The notes under the pieces: generated by a model
The model's database searches: none
What the model was told of the DNA's origin: nothing
Seen by the model: only the letters and a program-made list of their open reading frames with translations
DNA from: Gemmatimonadaceae bacterium
GTDB taxonomy: Bacteria > Gemmatimonadota > Gemmatimonadetes > Gemmatimonadales > Gemmatimonadaceae
Length of the DNA stretch: 64,000 nucleotides
Direction of reading: 5' to 3'
Assembly (NCBI GenBank): GCA_025930755.1
Contig: JAICOJ010000009.1
Coordinates: forward strand, 1 to 64,000
In this document: positions 1 through 9,300 of the stretch, piece after piece
How positions within the stretch are numbered: position 1 is the stretch's first letter
How the letters are laid out: each line of letters starts with the position of its first letter
Translations under genes and position numbers: made by a program

Positions 1-741
1 CAGTGACGCGGCCGCCTCCGCCGAAACGGTGAACCGCTCCTCGTGCATGACGTGCTGCGCGGGATCCTCGACTTCGACCGGCTTGAACGTGCCGGCGCCG
101 ACGTGGAGCACGATGTCGATGCGCCGAACGCCGCGAGCCGATAGCGCCGCGAGCAGCTCTGGGGTGAAGTGGAGACCCGCGGTCGGCGCGGCCACCGACC
201 CCCGCTCGGCGGCATAGACCGTCTGATAGCGGTCGGCGTCCGCGGGGACGTCCGCGCGCGCGATGTACGGTGGCAGCGGAATGTGACCGTGGTGCTCGAT
301 CGCATCGACCAGCGATCCCTCGGCGATGGGGCGAACGATGCGCGTTCGCCGATCGGTGATTTCGAGGATCTCGACGTCGAATCCCGGTGCGATGTTCACC
401 GTTCGCCCCGGCCGAAGCTTCCCCCCGGGACTGACCATTGCCTCCCATCTCCCATCGCCGATCTCGCGCAGCAGCAGAATCTCCGCGCTCGCTCCCGATG
501 CGCGGCGGCCGAGGAGTCGTGCGCGGAAGACTTTGGTGGTGTTGAGGACGAGTGCATCCCCTGGCGCGACGAGGTCGACGAGATCGCGAAAGCGACGATG
601 TTCGATCGCTCCCGACTCCCGCCGTACGATCAGCAGGCGGCTGTCGTCACGCTTGGCCAGCGGTTGCTGCGCGATGCGATCGGCGGGGAGCGTGAAATCG
701 TAGTGGCTCGTCCGCCTCCCGCGGTCATCGGAGCCTGAAAT
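1..741 (-). CDS. queA: QueA, tRNA preQ1(34) S-adenosylmethionine ribosyltransferase-isomerase (partial, start unresolved)
   Basis: QueA transfers and isomerises the ribosyl part of S-adenosylmethionine onto preQ1 in the tRNA wobble position, giving epoxyqueuosine. The minus-strand frame reads through the family landmarks: YDFTLPADRIAQQPL, then LVLNTTKVFRARLLGRR, then VAAPTAGLHFTPELL and VLHVGAGTFKPV. The C-terminal third lies beyond base 1. The beginning is odd. Walking upstream from YDF, the frame meets an in-frame TGA at about 750 with no ATG, GTG or TTG between. The only candidates are ATT at 741-739 or ACG at 711-709. A good ATG at 728-726 is in another frame; a one-base indel in the G-rich stretch after it would restore a typical N-terminus. 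The coordinate given uses the ATT. Genes ruvB and queA are common neighbours. Identity is certain; the start is not. Confidence 0.88.
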   Translation of the reverse strand, partial: MSGSDDRGRRTSHYDFTLPADRIAQQPLAKRDDSRLLIVRRESGAIEHRRFRDLVDLVAPGDALVLNTTKVFRARLLGRRASGASAEILLLREIGDGRWEAMVSPGGKLRPGRTVNIAPGFDVEILEITDRRTRIVRPIAEGSLVDAIEHHGHIPLPPYIARADVPADADRYQTVYAAERGSVAAPTAGLHFTPELLAALSARGVRRIDIVLHVGAGTFKPVEVEDPAQHVMHEERFTVSAEAAASL

Positions 742-775
742 GAGATCTCTTCAATGCAGGTTTGTCGGCAATCGC

Positions 776-984
776 GACTGGCATCGAGGTTCAAAGCTGG
801 GACGGTGATTTCGCGGACTCACCTTGTTTCCGCGGATCGCTCCTGGTGGCGTGATCTCTCCTCCACAGGAGCAAACAGCAGTGCTGTCGTCTCGCGCCAG
901 GAGACGTTGCGCCACCGGGAACGATCCGCCCAATCGGCTGCATCCGCGAGATCCGCGTCCCAACTTCGAACCTCGATGCCAGAC
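776..984. repeat. Large imperfect inverted repeat, about 205 bp, centred near 881
   Basis: Arms of roughly 100 bp face each other. Bases 778-804 pair with 956-982 (25 of 27 positions), 815-850 pair with about 911-945 with a few mismatches, and the centre is the near-palindrome ACAGCAGTGCTGT at 875-887. It fills the whole space between the TPR gene and queA. It holds no convincing gene. It could be a MITE-like relic or a large transcribed hairpin. Confidence 0.7.
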
Positions 985-1030
985 TGCCAAGCCCCCATCT
1001 GCGGTGAGGCCTTGCCTCGCCCGCAACGGC

Positions 1031-3178
1031 TCAATCGATCATCGTGACCATGCTCGACCGCGCAATGCGCTGCTTCGCGACGAGGTCCTCCACGTCGACC
1101 GTTACGGTGTACTGACCACGGTCGAGTCCGCCGACGTCGACGGTAAGATAGTCGAGCGCCACGGGGCCGGCGGGCACCTCACGATCGTAGCTCAGCGTCA
1201 CCCGGCCCTCTCCGCGCGACGACCGACCGACCGCCGCCCGCACTCCACCGATGATCGCCGCCCCAATGCGCGCAAGCCCGCCGGGGCGATCGCGCTGCTC
1301 GATCGTGATCGAGACCCGATACCGATTCACTCCGCTGTCGGCGGCGAGCGCGTACGTCTCCCACAGTAGCGCGAGCGGCTCGCTGCGACGCAGCACGCCC
1401 GTCATCGGGAGGACACGGAAGTCCGACCATCGCGCGCCGGTCGATGCTGGCTTCGGCTCGATCATGCGTGCCGCGAGCACATCACTCATGCCGAAGCCCC
1501 CGGCCGCGACGAGCTCGAGCCGGCTCGCCGCGCGCGCCCCGCGCATCGCATCGGGTTGCAGCGCTTCCACGCGATAGAGATAGATCCCCGGCGACAGTCG
1601 CTTGCGCCAGGCGCGCGTGGTCACGACGTCCGCGCGGGCGACGTCGATGACCTCGCGAATCGAGTCGCGTGCGATCCGCTCCGCCCGCCAGTTGAAGATG
1701 TTGAGCCCGACCTCGAGCGCCACGCGCGACAGATCGAGACCGCGCACGAGCGAATCCGCGGGGATATCAGCGATGATGAGCACATCCGACGAATCGCCCT
1801 CGCCGCGGAACCGCACCGCCTGCAGCGGGATCGTGTCGATCGCGCCCTCGACGCCGAGATTTGCCCACGACACCGGAATCGTATCGCGCAGGGCGCGCAC
1901 GTAGCGCTCGTATTCCGTATGAAGCGTGGCGATGCCGTACCCCGGCACCATCCGGAAGATGAACGCGACGCCGTCCGTGTACCACCAGAGCAGGCGTATG
2001 CGCATCTCCTGCGTGTGCTCGGGATCGGGCGGGAACGAGATCACCGCCGGGGGCGGCCCGTAGCGCACGAGCAGATCACCGCGATCCGTGTCCGCCCCAC
2101 GAAGGTCGAATTCCTCCACCGACCATCGGAGCTCGGCCGCCGTCAACCGGCTCAAATACTCCAGGCGGTGCTCGTTCGGTTCTGTCAGCCACAAGGGATC
2201 GGACATGAGCCAGTACAGCCGTTCCGTCACCGCTCGCTCCGCCGCGGGCCGCTGCGCATGCTCGCGACCGTCCTTCGGTGAGAGCACCCGCGCCAACGCG
2301 TCGAGCCGCTCGCGCTCGTGAGGCGGCAGACAGGCGAGCGCGCTGTCGAAGGCGAGCGTGGCCTCGCGCTCCGCGCGGAGTTGGTGGGCCGCCAGCCCGC
2401 GCACCAGCCACGACATCGCCTCGCAGGGCGCGCTCCGAAGCCGGAGCACCGTCTCGTGTCGCGCTTCCTCCCACCGTTTCCGGTCGATCAGCATCGTGTA
2501 GCGGCCGGCACGCGCACGACGGTTGCCCGGGTCGGCCTCGAGCGCCTGCGCGAACAGCTTCCACGCTCCCTCGTACTCGCGCTGCCCTGACCAGTTCTTC
2601 GAGGCCGCGATCCTGGAGGCGTTCTCGACGAAATACGCGATGGCGCGCTCGTCATCGATCAGCCCCTCGCCATCCGGATCGTTGAAGATCGAGCTGTAGA
2701 TGTGCCGGTCGGCCACGCCCTCATAGCGGCGCCAGGCGATGACACCTAACGCGGCGAGCGCCTCGGCCATCAGCGTGCTGTCGTTGTGCTTGCGCGCGAG
2801 ATCGAGGGCGCGCTCGTACAGTCCGCCGGCGCGGCGGCGAGCCATGGACGCGGGCGACGACCACCGAAAGCGGCCGAGCTCGATGAGGTAGCGCGGCTCC
2901 CGCTCGTTGAGCTTCACCGCGCGCTCGAGTGAGGCCTCCGCCACCTGGAGGAGCGACGATCCCTTGTCGGTGTCGTCCCCGCCGTTCCGCCGTTGCTCGC
3001 GTGCCAACGTCCAGGCGACCATTCCTCGCCGGTGCCACGCGTCGTGATCGGCTGGATCGGCGCGGACGGCATCGTCGAGCGAACGGAGCAGGCTCGCCGA
3101 GTCGGTCGATGGCTGCGCGACCACGAGGTGGGCGCGCAGAAAGGCAAGAGCGAGGATGGCGAGCACCGGCCGGCGCAT
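1031..3178 (-). CDS. TPR and GWxTD-domain exported protein
   Basis: A 715-residue protein with an N-terminal signal peptide (about residues 1-21). TPR-like helical repeats follow over roughly residues 25-290 (alternating short helices such as ALAALGVIAWRRYEG and LFAQALEADPGNRRARAG). A GWxTD-type domain lies near 300-440: LYWLMSDPLWLTEPNEHRLE and DRGDLLVRYGPPPAVI are its hallmarks. The remainder is beta-rich. GWxTD proteins are known from Bacteroidota, Acidobacteriota and related phyla, with no settled biochemical role. It is likely periplasmic or surface-attached. It lies between ruvB and queA on the same strand. The start is the ATG before MRRPVLAILALAF, which gives a proper signal peptide. 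Confidence 0.8.
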   Translation of the reverse strand: MRRPVLAILALAFLRAHLVVAQPSTDSASLLRSLDDAVRADPADHDAWHRRGMVAWTLAREQRRNGGDDTDKGSSLLQVAEASLERAVKLNEREPRYLIELGRFRWSSPASMARRRAGGLYERALDLARKHNDSTLMAEALAALGVIAWRRYEGVADRHIYSSIFNDPDGEGLIDDERAIAYFVENASRIAASKNWSGQREYEGAWKLFAQALEADPGNRRARAGRYTMLIDRKRWEEARHETVLRLRSAPCEAMSWLVRGLAAHQLRAEREATLAFDSALACLPPHERERLDALARVLSPKDGREHAQRPAAERAVTERLYWLMSDPLWLTEPNEHRLEYLSRLTAAELRWSVEEFDLRGADTDRGDLLVRYGPPPAVISFPPDPEHTQEMRIRLLWWYTDGVAFIFRMVPGYGIATLHTEYERYVRALRDTIPVSWANLGVEGAIDTIPLQAVRFRGEGDSSDVLIIADIPADSLVRGLDLSRVALEVGLNIFNWRAERIARDSIREVIDVARADVVTTRAWRKRLSPGIYLYRVEALQPDAMRGARAASRLELVAAGGFGMSDVLAARMIEPKPASTGARWSDFRVLPMTGVLRRSEPLALLWETYALAADSGVNRYRVSITIEQRDRPGGLARIGAAIIGGVRAAVGRSSRGEGRVTLSYDREVPAGPVALDYLTVDVGGLDRGQYTVTVDVEDLVAKQRIARSSMVTMID

Positions 3179-3237
3179 GCCCTATCCTTTGAAGGCGGGC
3201 AGCGCGATGTCAAGCACGCCGCCCGCTCCTCACACGA

Positions 3238-4257
3238 TCAGAACAGCGTCGGCTGCGATGTTGGCGGCGTGTAGCCGAAGTGGCGATAGGCCTGCGGCGT
3301 CGCGACGCGCCCCCGCGGCGTGCGCTGCAGAAAGCCGTTCTGGACCAGGAAGGGCTCGTACACCTCCTCGATCGTGCTCGCGTCCTCTCCCACCGCGGCG
3401 CCGATCGTCGAGATGCCGACCGGGCCACCATCGAACTTCTCGATGATCGTCTTGAGGACGCGGGCATCCATGTCGTCGAGCCCGAATTCGTCGACGTCCA
3501 GCATGACCAGCGCGCTCGCGGCGACCTCGCGCGTGATGCGCCCGTCGGCCTTCACCTGCGCAAAATCTCGCACGCGCCGGAGGAGCCGGTTCGCCACGCG
3601 CGGGGTGCCGCGCGAGCGACGCGCGATCTCGGTGGCGCCCTGCGCCTCGACATCCACGTGCATGACTTCCGCGGAGCGTCGCACGATGTGCTCGAGGTCG
3701 TCGGCCGGATAGTAGTTGAGCCGCTCGATGATGCCGAACCGCGCGCGCATCGGCGGCGTCAGCATCCCGAAGCGAGTGGTCGCGCCAATGAGGGTGAAGC
3801 GCTCGATTCCCATGGTGATCGTCTGCGCCTTGGGCCCCTCGGAAAGGCGAATGTCGATCTTGTAGTCCTCCATTGCCGGATAGAGAAACTCCTCGATGAT
3901 CGGCCGGAGCCGATGGATCTCGTCGATGAAGAGGATGTCTCCTTCGCGCAGGTTGGTGAGAGTGCCGACGAGATCGCCGGGCTTCTCGAGCGCGGGCCCG
4001 GACGTCGTTCGGATGTTGACCCCCATCTCCCGCGCGATGAGCTCGGCCAGCGTCGTCTTGCCGAGTCCGGGCGGCCCATAGAACAGCGCATGATCGAGCG
4101 GCTCGCGCCTCGCGATCGCCGCGTCGATGTAGATGCGCAGGGCATCCTTGACCTTCTGCTGCCCGATGAACTCGGCCAGCCGCTGCGGCCGGAGTGAAAG
4201 CTCGACGACCGATTCTTCGGCGATGACTTCCGGTGTGGTGATTTCGGCTCTGGACAT
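3238..4257 (-). CDS. ruvB: RuvB, Holliday junction branch-migration ATPase
   Basis: RuvB is the hexameric AAA+ motor that, with RuvA, drives branch migration of Holliday junctions. The 339-residue product is the usual length. It shows the Walker [10 protein letters not shown], Walker B with DEIHRL, sensor [10 protein letters not shown], and the C-terminal winged helix ending [13 protein letters not shown]. The ATG before [11 protein letters not shown] is preferred over an in-frame TTG three codons upstream. The partner genes ruvA and ruvC are about 8 kb upstream on the same strand, separated by an efflux operon. Upstream lies a spacer with 11-base repeats and AT-rich TATATT-containing segments (about 4319-4340) that may hold the promoter. 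Confidence 0.97.
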   Translation of the reverse strand: MSRAEITTPEVIAEESVVELSLRPQRLAEFIGQQKVKDALRIYIDAAIARREPLDHALFYGPPGLGKTTLAELIAREMGVNIRTTSGPALEKPGDLVGTLTNLREGDILFIDEIHRLRPIIEEFLYPAMEDYKIDIRLSEGPKAQTITMGIERFTLIGATTRFGMLTPPMRARFGIIERLNYYPADDLEHIVRRSAEVMHVDVEAQGATEIARRSRGTPRVANRLLRRVRDFAQVKADGRITREVAASALVMLDVDEFGLDDMDARVLKTIIEKFDGGPVGISTIGAAVGEDASTIEEVYEPFLVQNGFLQRTPRGRVATPQAYRHFGYTPPTSQPTLF

Positions 4258-4266
4258 CGATGTCAA

Positions 4267-4448
4267 CGGGCGCTGGAGGAGCGCTGGAACAGCGCGAAGG
4301 GCGCTGAGAAGCCTTCGACGAATATAGCCGAATATATGCCGAAACTGGTAGAGCGCCTGAGAAACGCTGGAGGAGCGCTGAAACGGGGCTGGAGAATTTC
4401 GCCAGGCCAGCGCTTTCCCAGCGCTGTTCCAGCGCTGTTCCAGCGCGC
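4267..4448. repeat. 11-base-period inverted repeat array in ruvB upstream spacer
   Basis: Left copies GCGCTGGAGGA and GCGCTGGAACA (4270-4291), further degenerate copies around 4364-4393, and right copies CAGCGCTTTCC, CAGCGCTGTTC, CAGCGCTGTTC (4408-4440) are roughly reverse complements. The spacer can fold into one large or several small hairpins. No gene is seen in it. Confidence 0.75.
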
Positions 4449-4455
4449 CCGCGCC

Positions 4456-5628
4456 TCACACATGGGCTCTCACGTTAACGAGCCGCTCGCCTGCGCGCTC
4501 CAGCGTCTCGAGCTTCTTGCAGAAGGCGAAGCGAACCAGCTTTCGCCCCAGGGCAGGGTCGTGATAGAAGCTCGACCCAGGCACCGGCGCGACGCCGATC
4601 TCGCGCGTCAGCCAGCGGGCGAACTCGTCGTCAGGCAGCGTGCTCAACTCGGAGAAATCGGCGAGCACGTAATACGCGCCCTCCGGAATGGAGAACGTGA
4701 AGCCCGCCTCCTCCAGCGCATGCACGATGACGTCGCGGCGCGCGCGGTAGTCGAGCGCGATGTGGTTGTAGTAGTCGGGACCGAACGCCATGCCGACCGC
4801 GCCTGCCGCCTGCAGCGGGGCCGGCGCGCCCACCGTCAGAAAGTCGTGCACCTTCCGGATCGCCTGCGATTGCTCGGCGGGCGCGATGGCGTAGCCCAGC
4901 CGCCATCCCGTGCAGGAGAACGTCTTCGACAGGCCCGAGATCGTGACCGTCCGCTCGCGCATTCCCGGCCAGGTGGCGATCGGATGGTGACCGCCCGCAT
5001 AACGGATGTGCTCGTAGATCTCGTCCGTGATGGCCCACGCGTCGTGCGTGACGCACAGCTCGGCGATCAGCGAGATCTCCTCCTTCGTGAAGACGCGACC
5101 GGTCGGATTATGCGGGGTGTTGACGACGATCGCCCGCGTGCGCGATGTGAAGGCCCTGCGGAGTCGATCGGGATCCAGCCGCCAGTCGGGCATCTCGAGC
5201 GGCACGAACACCGGCGATGCCGCGGCGAGAATGGCGTCGGGACCGTAGTTCTCGTAGAACGGCTCGAGAACGACGACCTCATCCCCTGGATCGAACAGCG
5301 CCAGGAAGGCGGACGCCATCGCCTCCGTCGCCCCGCACGTGACGGTGATCTCGCGCTCGGGGTCGACATCCATCTCGTACCAGCGGCGATACTTCTCGGC
5401 GATCGCCAGCCGCAGCGCCGGTGCTCCCCAGGTGATCGCGTACTGATTGATGTCCCCGTGAATCGCCGCGCACGCGGCATCCTTCATGGGACTCGGCATG
5501 GGAAAGTCGGGAAAGCCCTGGGCGAGGTTGATCGCCTCGTGCTGGTTGGCGAGCCTCGTCATCTCGCGGATCACCGACTCCGTGAACGTCGCGGTGCGCA
5601 GCGCGCGCATTCGGCGGGTGGGGCTCAC
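4456..5628 (-). CDS. PLP-dependent class I/II aminotransferase
   Basis: A 390-residue fold-type I aminotransferase of the aspartate or kynurenine/methionine aminotransferase-like group. Visible features are NLAQGFPDFPMPSP near the N-terminus, the cofactor-region motif NTPHNPTGRVF, DEIYEHIRYAGG, the PLP lysine in SGLSKTFSCTGWRLGY, and the C-terminal VRFAFCKK with the substrate arginine. The start is GTG at 5628, giving a GTGA overlap with the stop of the upstream lipoprotein gene; a longer reading would run deep into that gene. Substrate cannot be told from sequence; methionine, glutamine-pyruvate or aspartate aminotransferase are all possible. Confidence 0.88.
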   Translation of the reverse strand: MSPTRRMRALRTATFTESVIREMTRLANQHEAINLAQGFPDFPMPSPMKDAACAAIHGDINQYAITWGAPALRLAIAEKYRRWYEMDVDPEREITVTCGATEAMASAFLALFDPGDEVVVLEPFYENYGPDAILAAASPVFVPLEMPDWRLDPDRLRRAFTSRTRAIVVNTPHNPTGRVFTKEEISLIAELCVTHDAWAITDEIYEHIRYAGGHHPIATWPGMRERTVTISGLSKTFSCTGWRLGYAIAPAEQSQAIRKVHDFLTVGAPAPLQAAGAVGMAFGPDYYNHIALDYRARRDVIVHALEEAGFTFSIPEGAYYVLADFSELSTLPDDEFARWLTREIGVAPVPGSSFYHDPALGRKLVRFAFCKKLETLERAGERLVNVRAHV

Positions 5629-6107
5629 GGCTTCTTCGGATGGGTCGTGCCGATGTCGGCCAGCACCTTCCAGGAGTTGTCCGCCTGACGACGCCACACC
5701 GTGAGGTAGTGTCCGGTGGCGGCCGAAGCCGCCGAGTCCCTGCCGCGCATGTGGAAGTCCCAGGTGCCGATGGTGTACGCCATGGTCCCATCGGCGGACA
5801 GCTCAGCCATCACCGGCCGCCAGGCGAGAATCTGGGCCGTATCGGGGAACGACTTGGCCATGTAAGCGCGAATCGCTTCATGGCCCTTGGGCACCTCGCC
5901 CTCGCTAGTGACCTGCACTCCCGCGGTGTCGAACCAGGCTACCCACCCCTCGGTGCGGCGCTTGGCGAAATCCGAGTTGAAGTCGCGGTCCGCCTGCATG
6001 ACCGACTCGCGAAGCTCCGCCGTCGTCATGGTGTCCGCGTACGGCGTTCCCCCCGAGGAGGAGGCGGAGCAGGCTGCGAGAAGGGATAGCGCGACCACTC
6101 TGCGCAT
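5625..6107 (-). CDS. SnoaL/DUF4440-like lipoprotein
   Basis: A 160-residue protein beginning MRRVVALSLLAACSASS, a short lipoprotein signal with lipobox LAAC, so probably membrane-anchored and exported. The mature part looks like an NTF2-fold SnoaL or DUF4440 domain: an N-terminal helix with RDFNSDF, HEAIRAYMAKSF, then strands ending in GHYLTVWRRQADNSWKVLAD, a typical ending of this fold. An ATG seven codons upstream is also open, but the chosen start gives the cleaner signal. Its stop overlaps the start of the aminotransferase by GTGA. Catalytic or carrier role unknown. Confidence 0.75.
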   Translation of the reverse strand: MRRVVALSLLAACSASSSGGTPYADTMTTAELRESVMQADRDFNSDFAKRRTEGWVAWFDTAGVQVTSEGEVPKGHEAIRAYMAKSFPDTAQILAWRPVMAELSADGTMAYTIGTWDFHMRGRDSAASAATGHYLTVWRRQADNSWKVLADIGTTHPKKP

Positions 6108-6190
6108 CGGGACCCAGTCGAGGTTCATCAGCAGAACGTGTGGCGCAGCCGTCGCAAGATCAAGAACCAGTTCCGTCCCGCCAGGAGCCT

Positions 6191-6295
6191 GACCGCAATC
6201 ACCACAGAGGCACAGAGGACACGGAGAGCGGCCAACTGCTGCAACAGCAGTTGGCCGTTCTCCGCGTCCTCTGTGCCTCTGTGGTGATTGCGGTC
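6191..6295. repeat. Near-perfect 51-bp inverted repeat with 3-base loop
   Basis: Bases 6191-6241 and 6245-6295 are reverse complements at 49 of 51 positions, with loop CAA. The arm contains direct copies of CACAGAGG (period 8). It sits between the RND gene and the lipoprotein gene, both on the minus strand, and would form a very stable RNA hairpin. There is no T-run, so it is not a standard terminator. Confidence 0.9.
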
Positions 6296-6318
6296 GGCTC
6301 GTCGAGACGAGCCCAAAA

Positions 6319-9300
6319 TCAGTCCCCGATCGCCGGCTCCGGCTCCCGCCCGTGCAACACGCCTTCGACCGGCGCCCGCCGCCGGCTCTTCACCCAGCCG
6401 GCGAAATCGTCGAGCAGCGTGTACATCACCGGCACCACGAGCAGCGTCAACAGCGTCGAGGTGATCAGGCCGCCGATCACCGCACGCGCCATCGGCGCGC
6501 GCTCCTCGGCGCCCTCACCGATCGCCAGAGCGAGTGGCAGCATCCCGAAGATCATCGCGGCAGTCGTCATGATGATGGGACGCAAGCGGATGCGCGCCGC
6601 TTGCAACAGTGCCTCACGCCGCTCGCGGCCCTGGCTGCGCATCAGGTTGGTGAAGTCGACCAGCAGGATGCCGTTCTTCGTCACCAGACCCATGAGCATG
6701 ATGATGCCGACCATCGTCATCACGTTCATCGAGCCGCCGGTGATCAACAGCGCCAACGCGACGCCGATGAACGACAGCGGCAGCGCGAGCATGATCGAGA
6801 GGGGCTGCACGAACGAGCCGAACAGCGATGCCAGAATGAGATAGATGAAGATGACCGCGAGCAGGATCGCCTCCAGCACGTATCCCTTCGTCTCGTTCAG
6901 ATTCTGCACGTCGCCGCCGAACACGGTGCGATAGCCCGGTGGGAAGCCGATCGAGTCGATCGACGCCTTCACCGCGGTCGCGACGTCGCCGACGTTGTAA
7001 CCGGGCAGCACCCCTGACGAGATCGAGATCTGCCGCTGCAGCGAGTTGCGCTCGATCTGCTGCGGACCGATACCCGCCTTGACCTCGGCGACCTGCACCA
7101 GCGGGATGACGGCCTGCTGCCCCGTGCGTGGATCGATGTTGGTGCTGAGCACGGGAATCGTTGCGACGTCCTCCACCGATGCGCGCATCGAGTCGGGGTA
7201 GACGACCACCACGTCGTGCGAGTAGCCGAGCTCGTCCTCCCACTGGGTCGCGCGCTGGCCGGTGAACAGCGGCTGAAGCGTCGACGCGATGCTGCCGATG
7301 CCGAGGCCGGCCGCCCACGCCTGCTGGCGGTCGACCTGCACGTCGAGCTGTGGGACATCCCCCTCATCGCTCGATTGCGGCTCGGCCACTCCAGGGACGG
7401 TGCGCATCTTCTCGAGCACCTGAGCCGCCAGCAGCTTGAGCCGGGACGGCTCCGGTCCCTGCACGTTCACCGCGATCGGACTGCGGTAGCCGCCGAAGAT
7501 CGAGCGCGTGCCTTGCACGTTCGCCCGAATGCCCGGGACCTCGCGCAGGCGCCCGCGCAGCTCGTTCTGTATCTCCGACATGTGCTGCTCGCGCTCGTGC
7601 TTGTCCTTGAGCTTCACGAACACCGAGCCGTTGCTCGGCGCACCGCGGAATCCGCCGCCGATGTTCAGGTACGTGAAGTCCACCGCGGGATTCTCCCGAA
7701 TCATCGAGCTGAGGCGAGTGCCACGGTCCAGCGTGTACTCGAGACGCGATCCCGGCGGCGCGCGGAATCCGACCGAGAATTCGCCGACGTCCGCCTCGGG
7801 CATCCAGGTGAATCCGAGCCTCGGCAGGATCATGAACGCGATGACGATCGAGGCTGCCGCCATCCCCATGACGGTGACTCGCCGTTGGAGCGCCCATTCC
7901 AGCCACTTCGGATAGCGATCGGCAAGACGCTCGAAGCGATCGTTGAAGGCGAACGCGATCCGCCGAATCGAGAACCGACCCAGGTTCCTCTTCGCTTTCG
8001 CCTCCGCGCCGCCAGCCTGCGCACCATGCTCGACTTCCGGGTCGGCCCATACGCTCGAGAGCATGGGGTCGAGCGTGAACGAGACGAACAAGGACACGAG
8101 GACCGCGAACGCCACCGTGACGCCGAACTGGAGGAAGATCTTCCCGATCATCCCGCCCATGAACGCGACCGGGATGAACACGGCGACCACGGCGAGCGTC
8201 GTCGACGTCACGGCGAGACCGATCTCGCTCGTCCCTTCGCGCGCGGCGCGGTAGTGATCCTTCCCCATCTCGATGTGCCTGACGATGTTCTCGCGCACCA
8301 CGATCGCGTCGTCGATCAAGAGACCGATGGCGAGCGACAGCGCGAGGAGCGTCATGGTGTTCACGGTGAAGCCGAACACCCACATGATGAAGAAGGCCGA
8401 GATGATGCTCACCGGCAGCGTGAGCCCGGTGATCACCGTCGACCGCCACGAGTTCAGGAACAGGTAGATAATGGCGATCGTCAGCACGGCGCCGAGCAGA
8501 ATCGTGAGCTGAACGTCGCTGAGCGCCTCGCGGATCCGACGTGAATCGTCGCGGATGACGGCGAGCTTGATGTCGGGCGGCATCTGCTCCCCGATCTCCG
8601 CCACGACGGCGCGCACGGCATCGGCCACGTTCACCGTGTTGGCGCCCGAGATCTTGAGCAGATCGAGCGCGACGGCGGGATCGCCGTTGTAGCGGGCCGC
8701 GCTGCGCTGATCGGCCGTGCCGTCAACGACCGTCGCCACATCCGAAAGTCGAATCGGGACGTTGTCGCGCACGGCCACCACGATGTTGCTGAACGACGCC
8801 GGCTCGACGACGCGTCCCGTGACGCGCACCAATCGCTCCGTCTGCCCGGACTGCACGCGCCCCGCGGGCACCTCCTGGTTCTCGCGCTCGAGCGCGGCCG
8901 ATACCTGCGTTGGGCTCACCGCATAGGAGCGCATGGCGGCGTGGTCGAGCTGCACGCGGATCTGCCGCTCAACGCCGCCGACACGGTTGACGCCGCCGAC
9001 GCCCGGAATCGCTTCCAGCCGGGGCGCGATGATCTCTTCGGCGATGTCGGTGAGCTCGCGCAACGGACGATCCGGGCTCTGAATGGCGATCGACATGATC
9101 GGCCGCTCGTTCGGATCGAAGCGGATGATGATCGGATCCTCGATGTCGCGCGGCAGCTGGCGCCGAATGCGGGCCACCTTCGCCTGCACATCCTGCTGCG
9201 CTTCCATCACGTTCACGCCGAGGTTGAGCTGCACGCGCACGAGCGAGCTCCCCTCGAACGAGGTCGACGTGACCTCGTACAGCCCCTGCACGGTGTTCAG

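Noticed and set aside
751-1026. Small open frames on both strands between queA and the GWxTD gene
   Set aside because: They lie in the large inverted repeat, lack homology and are explained by its symmetry.
4336-5688. Long plus-strand open frame of 450 codons
   Set aside because: Antisense to the aminotransferase, which has clear family motifs on the other strand.
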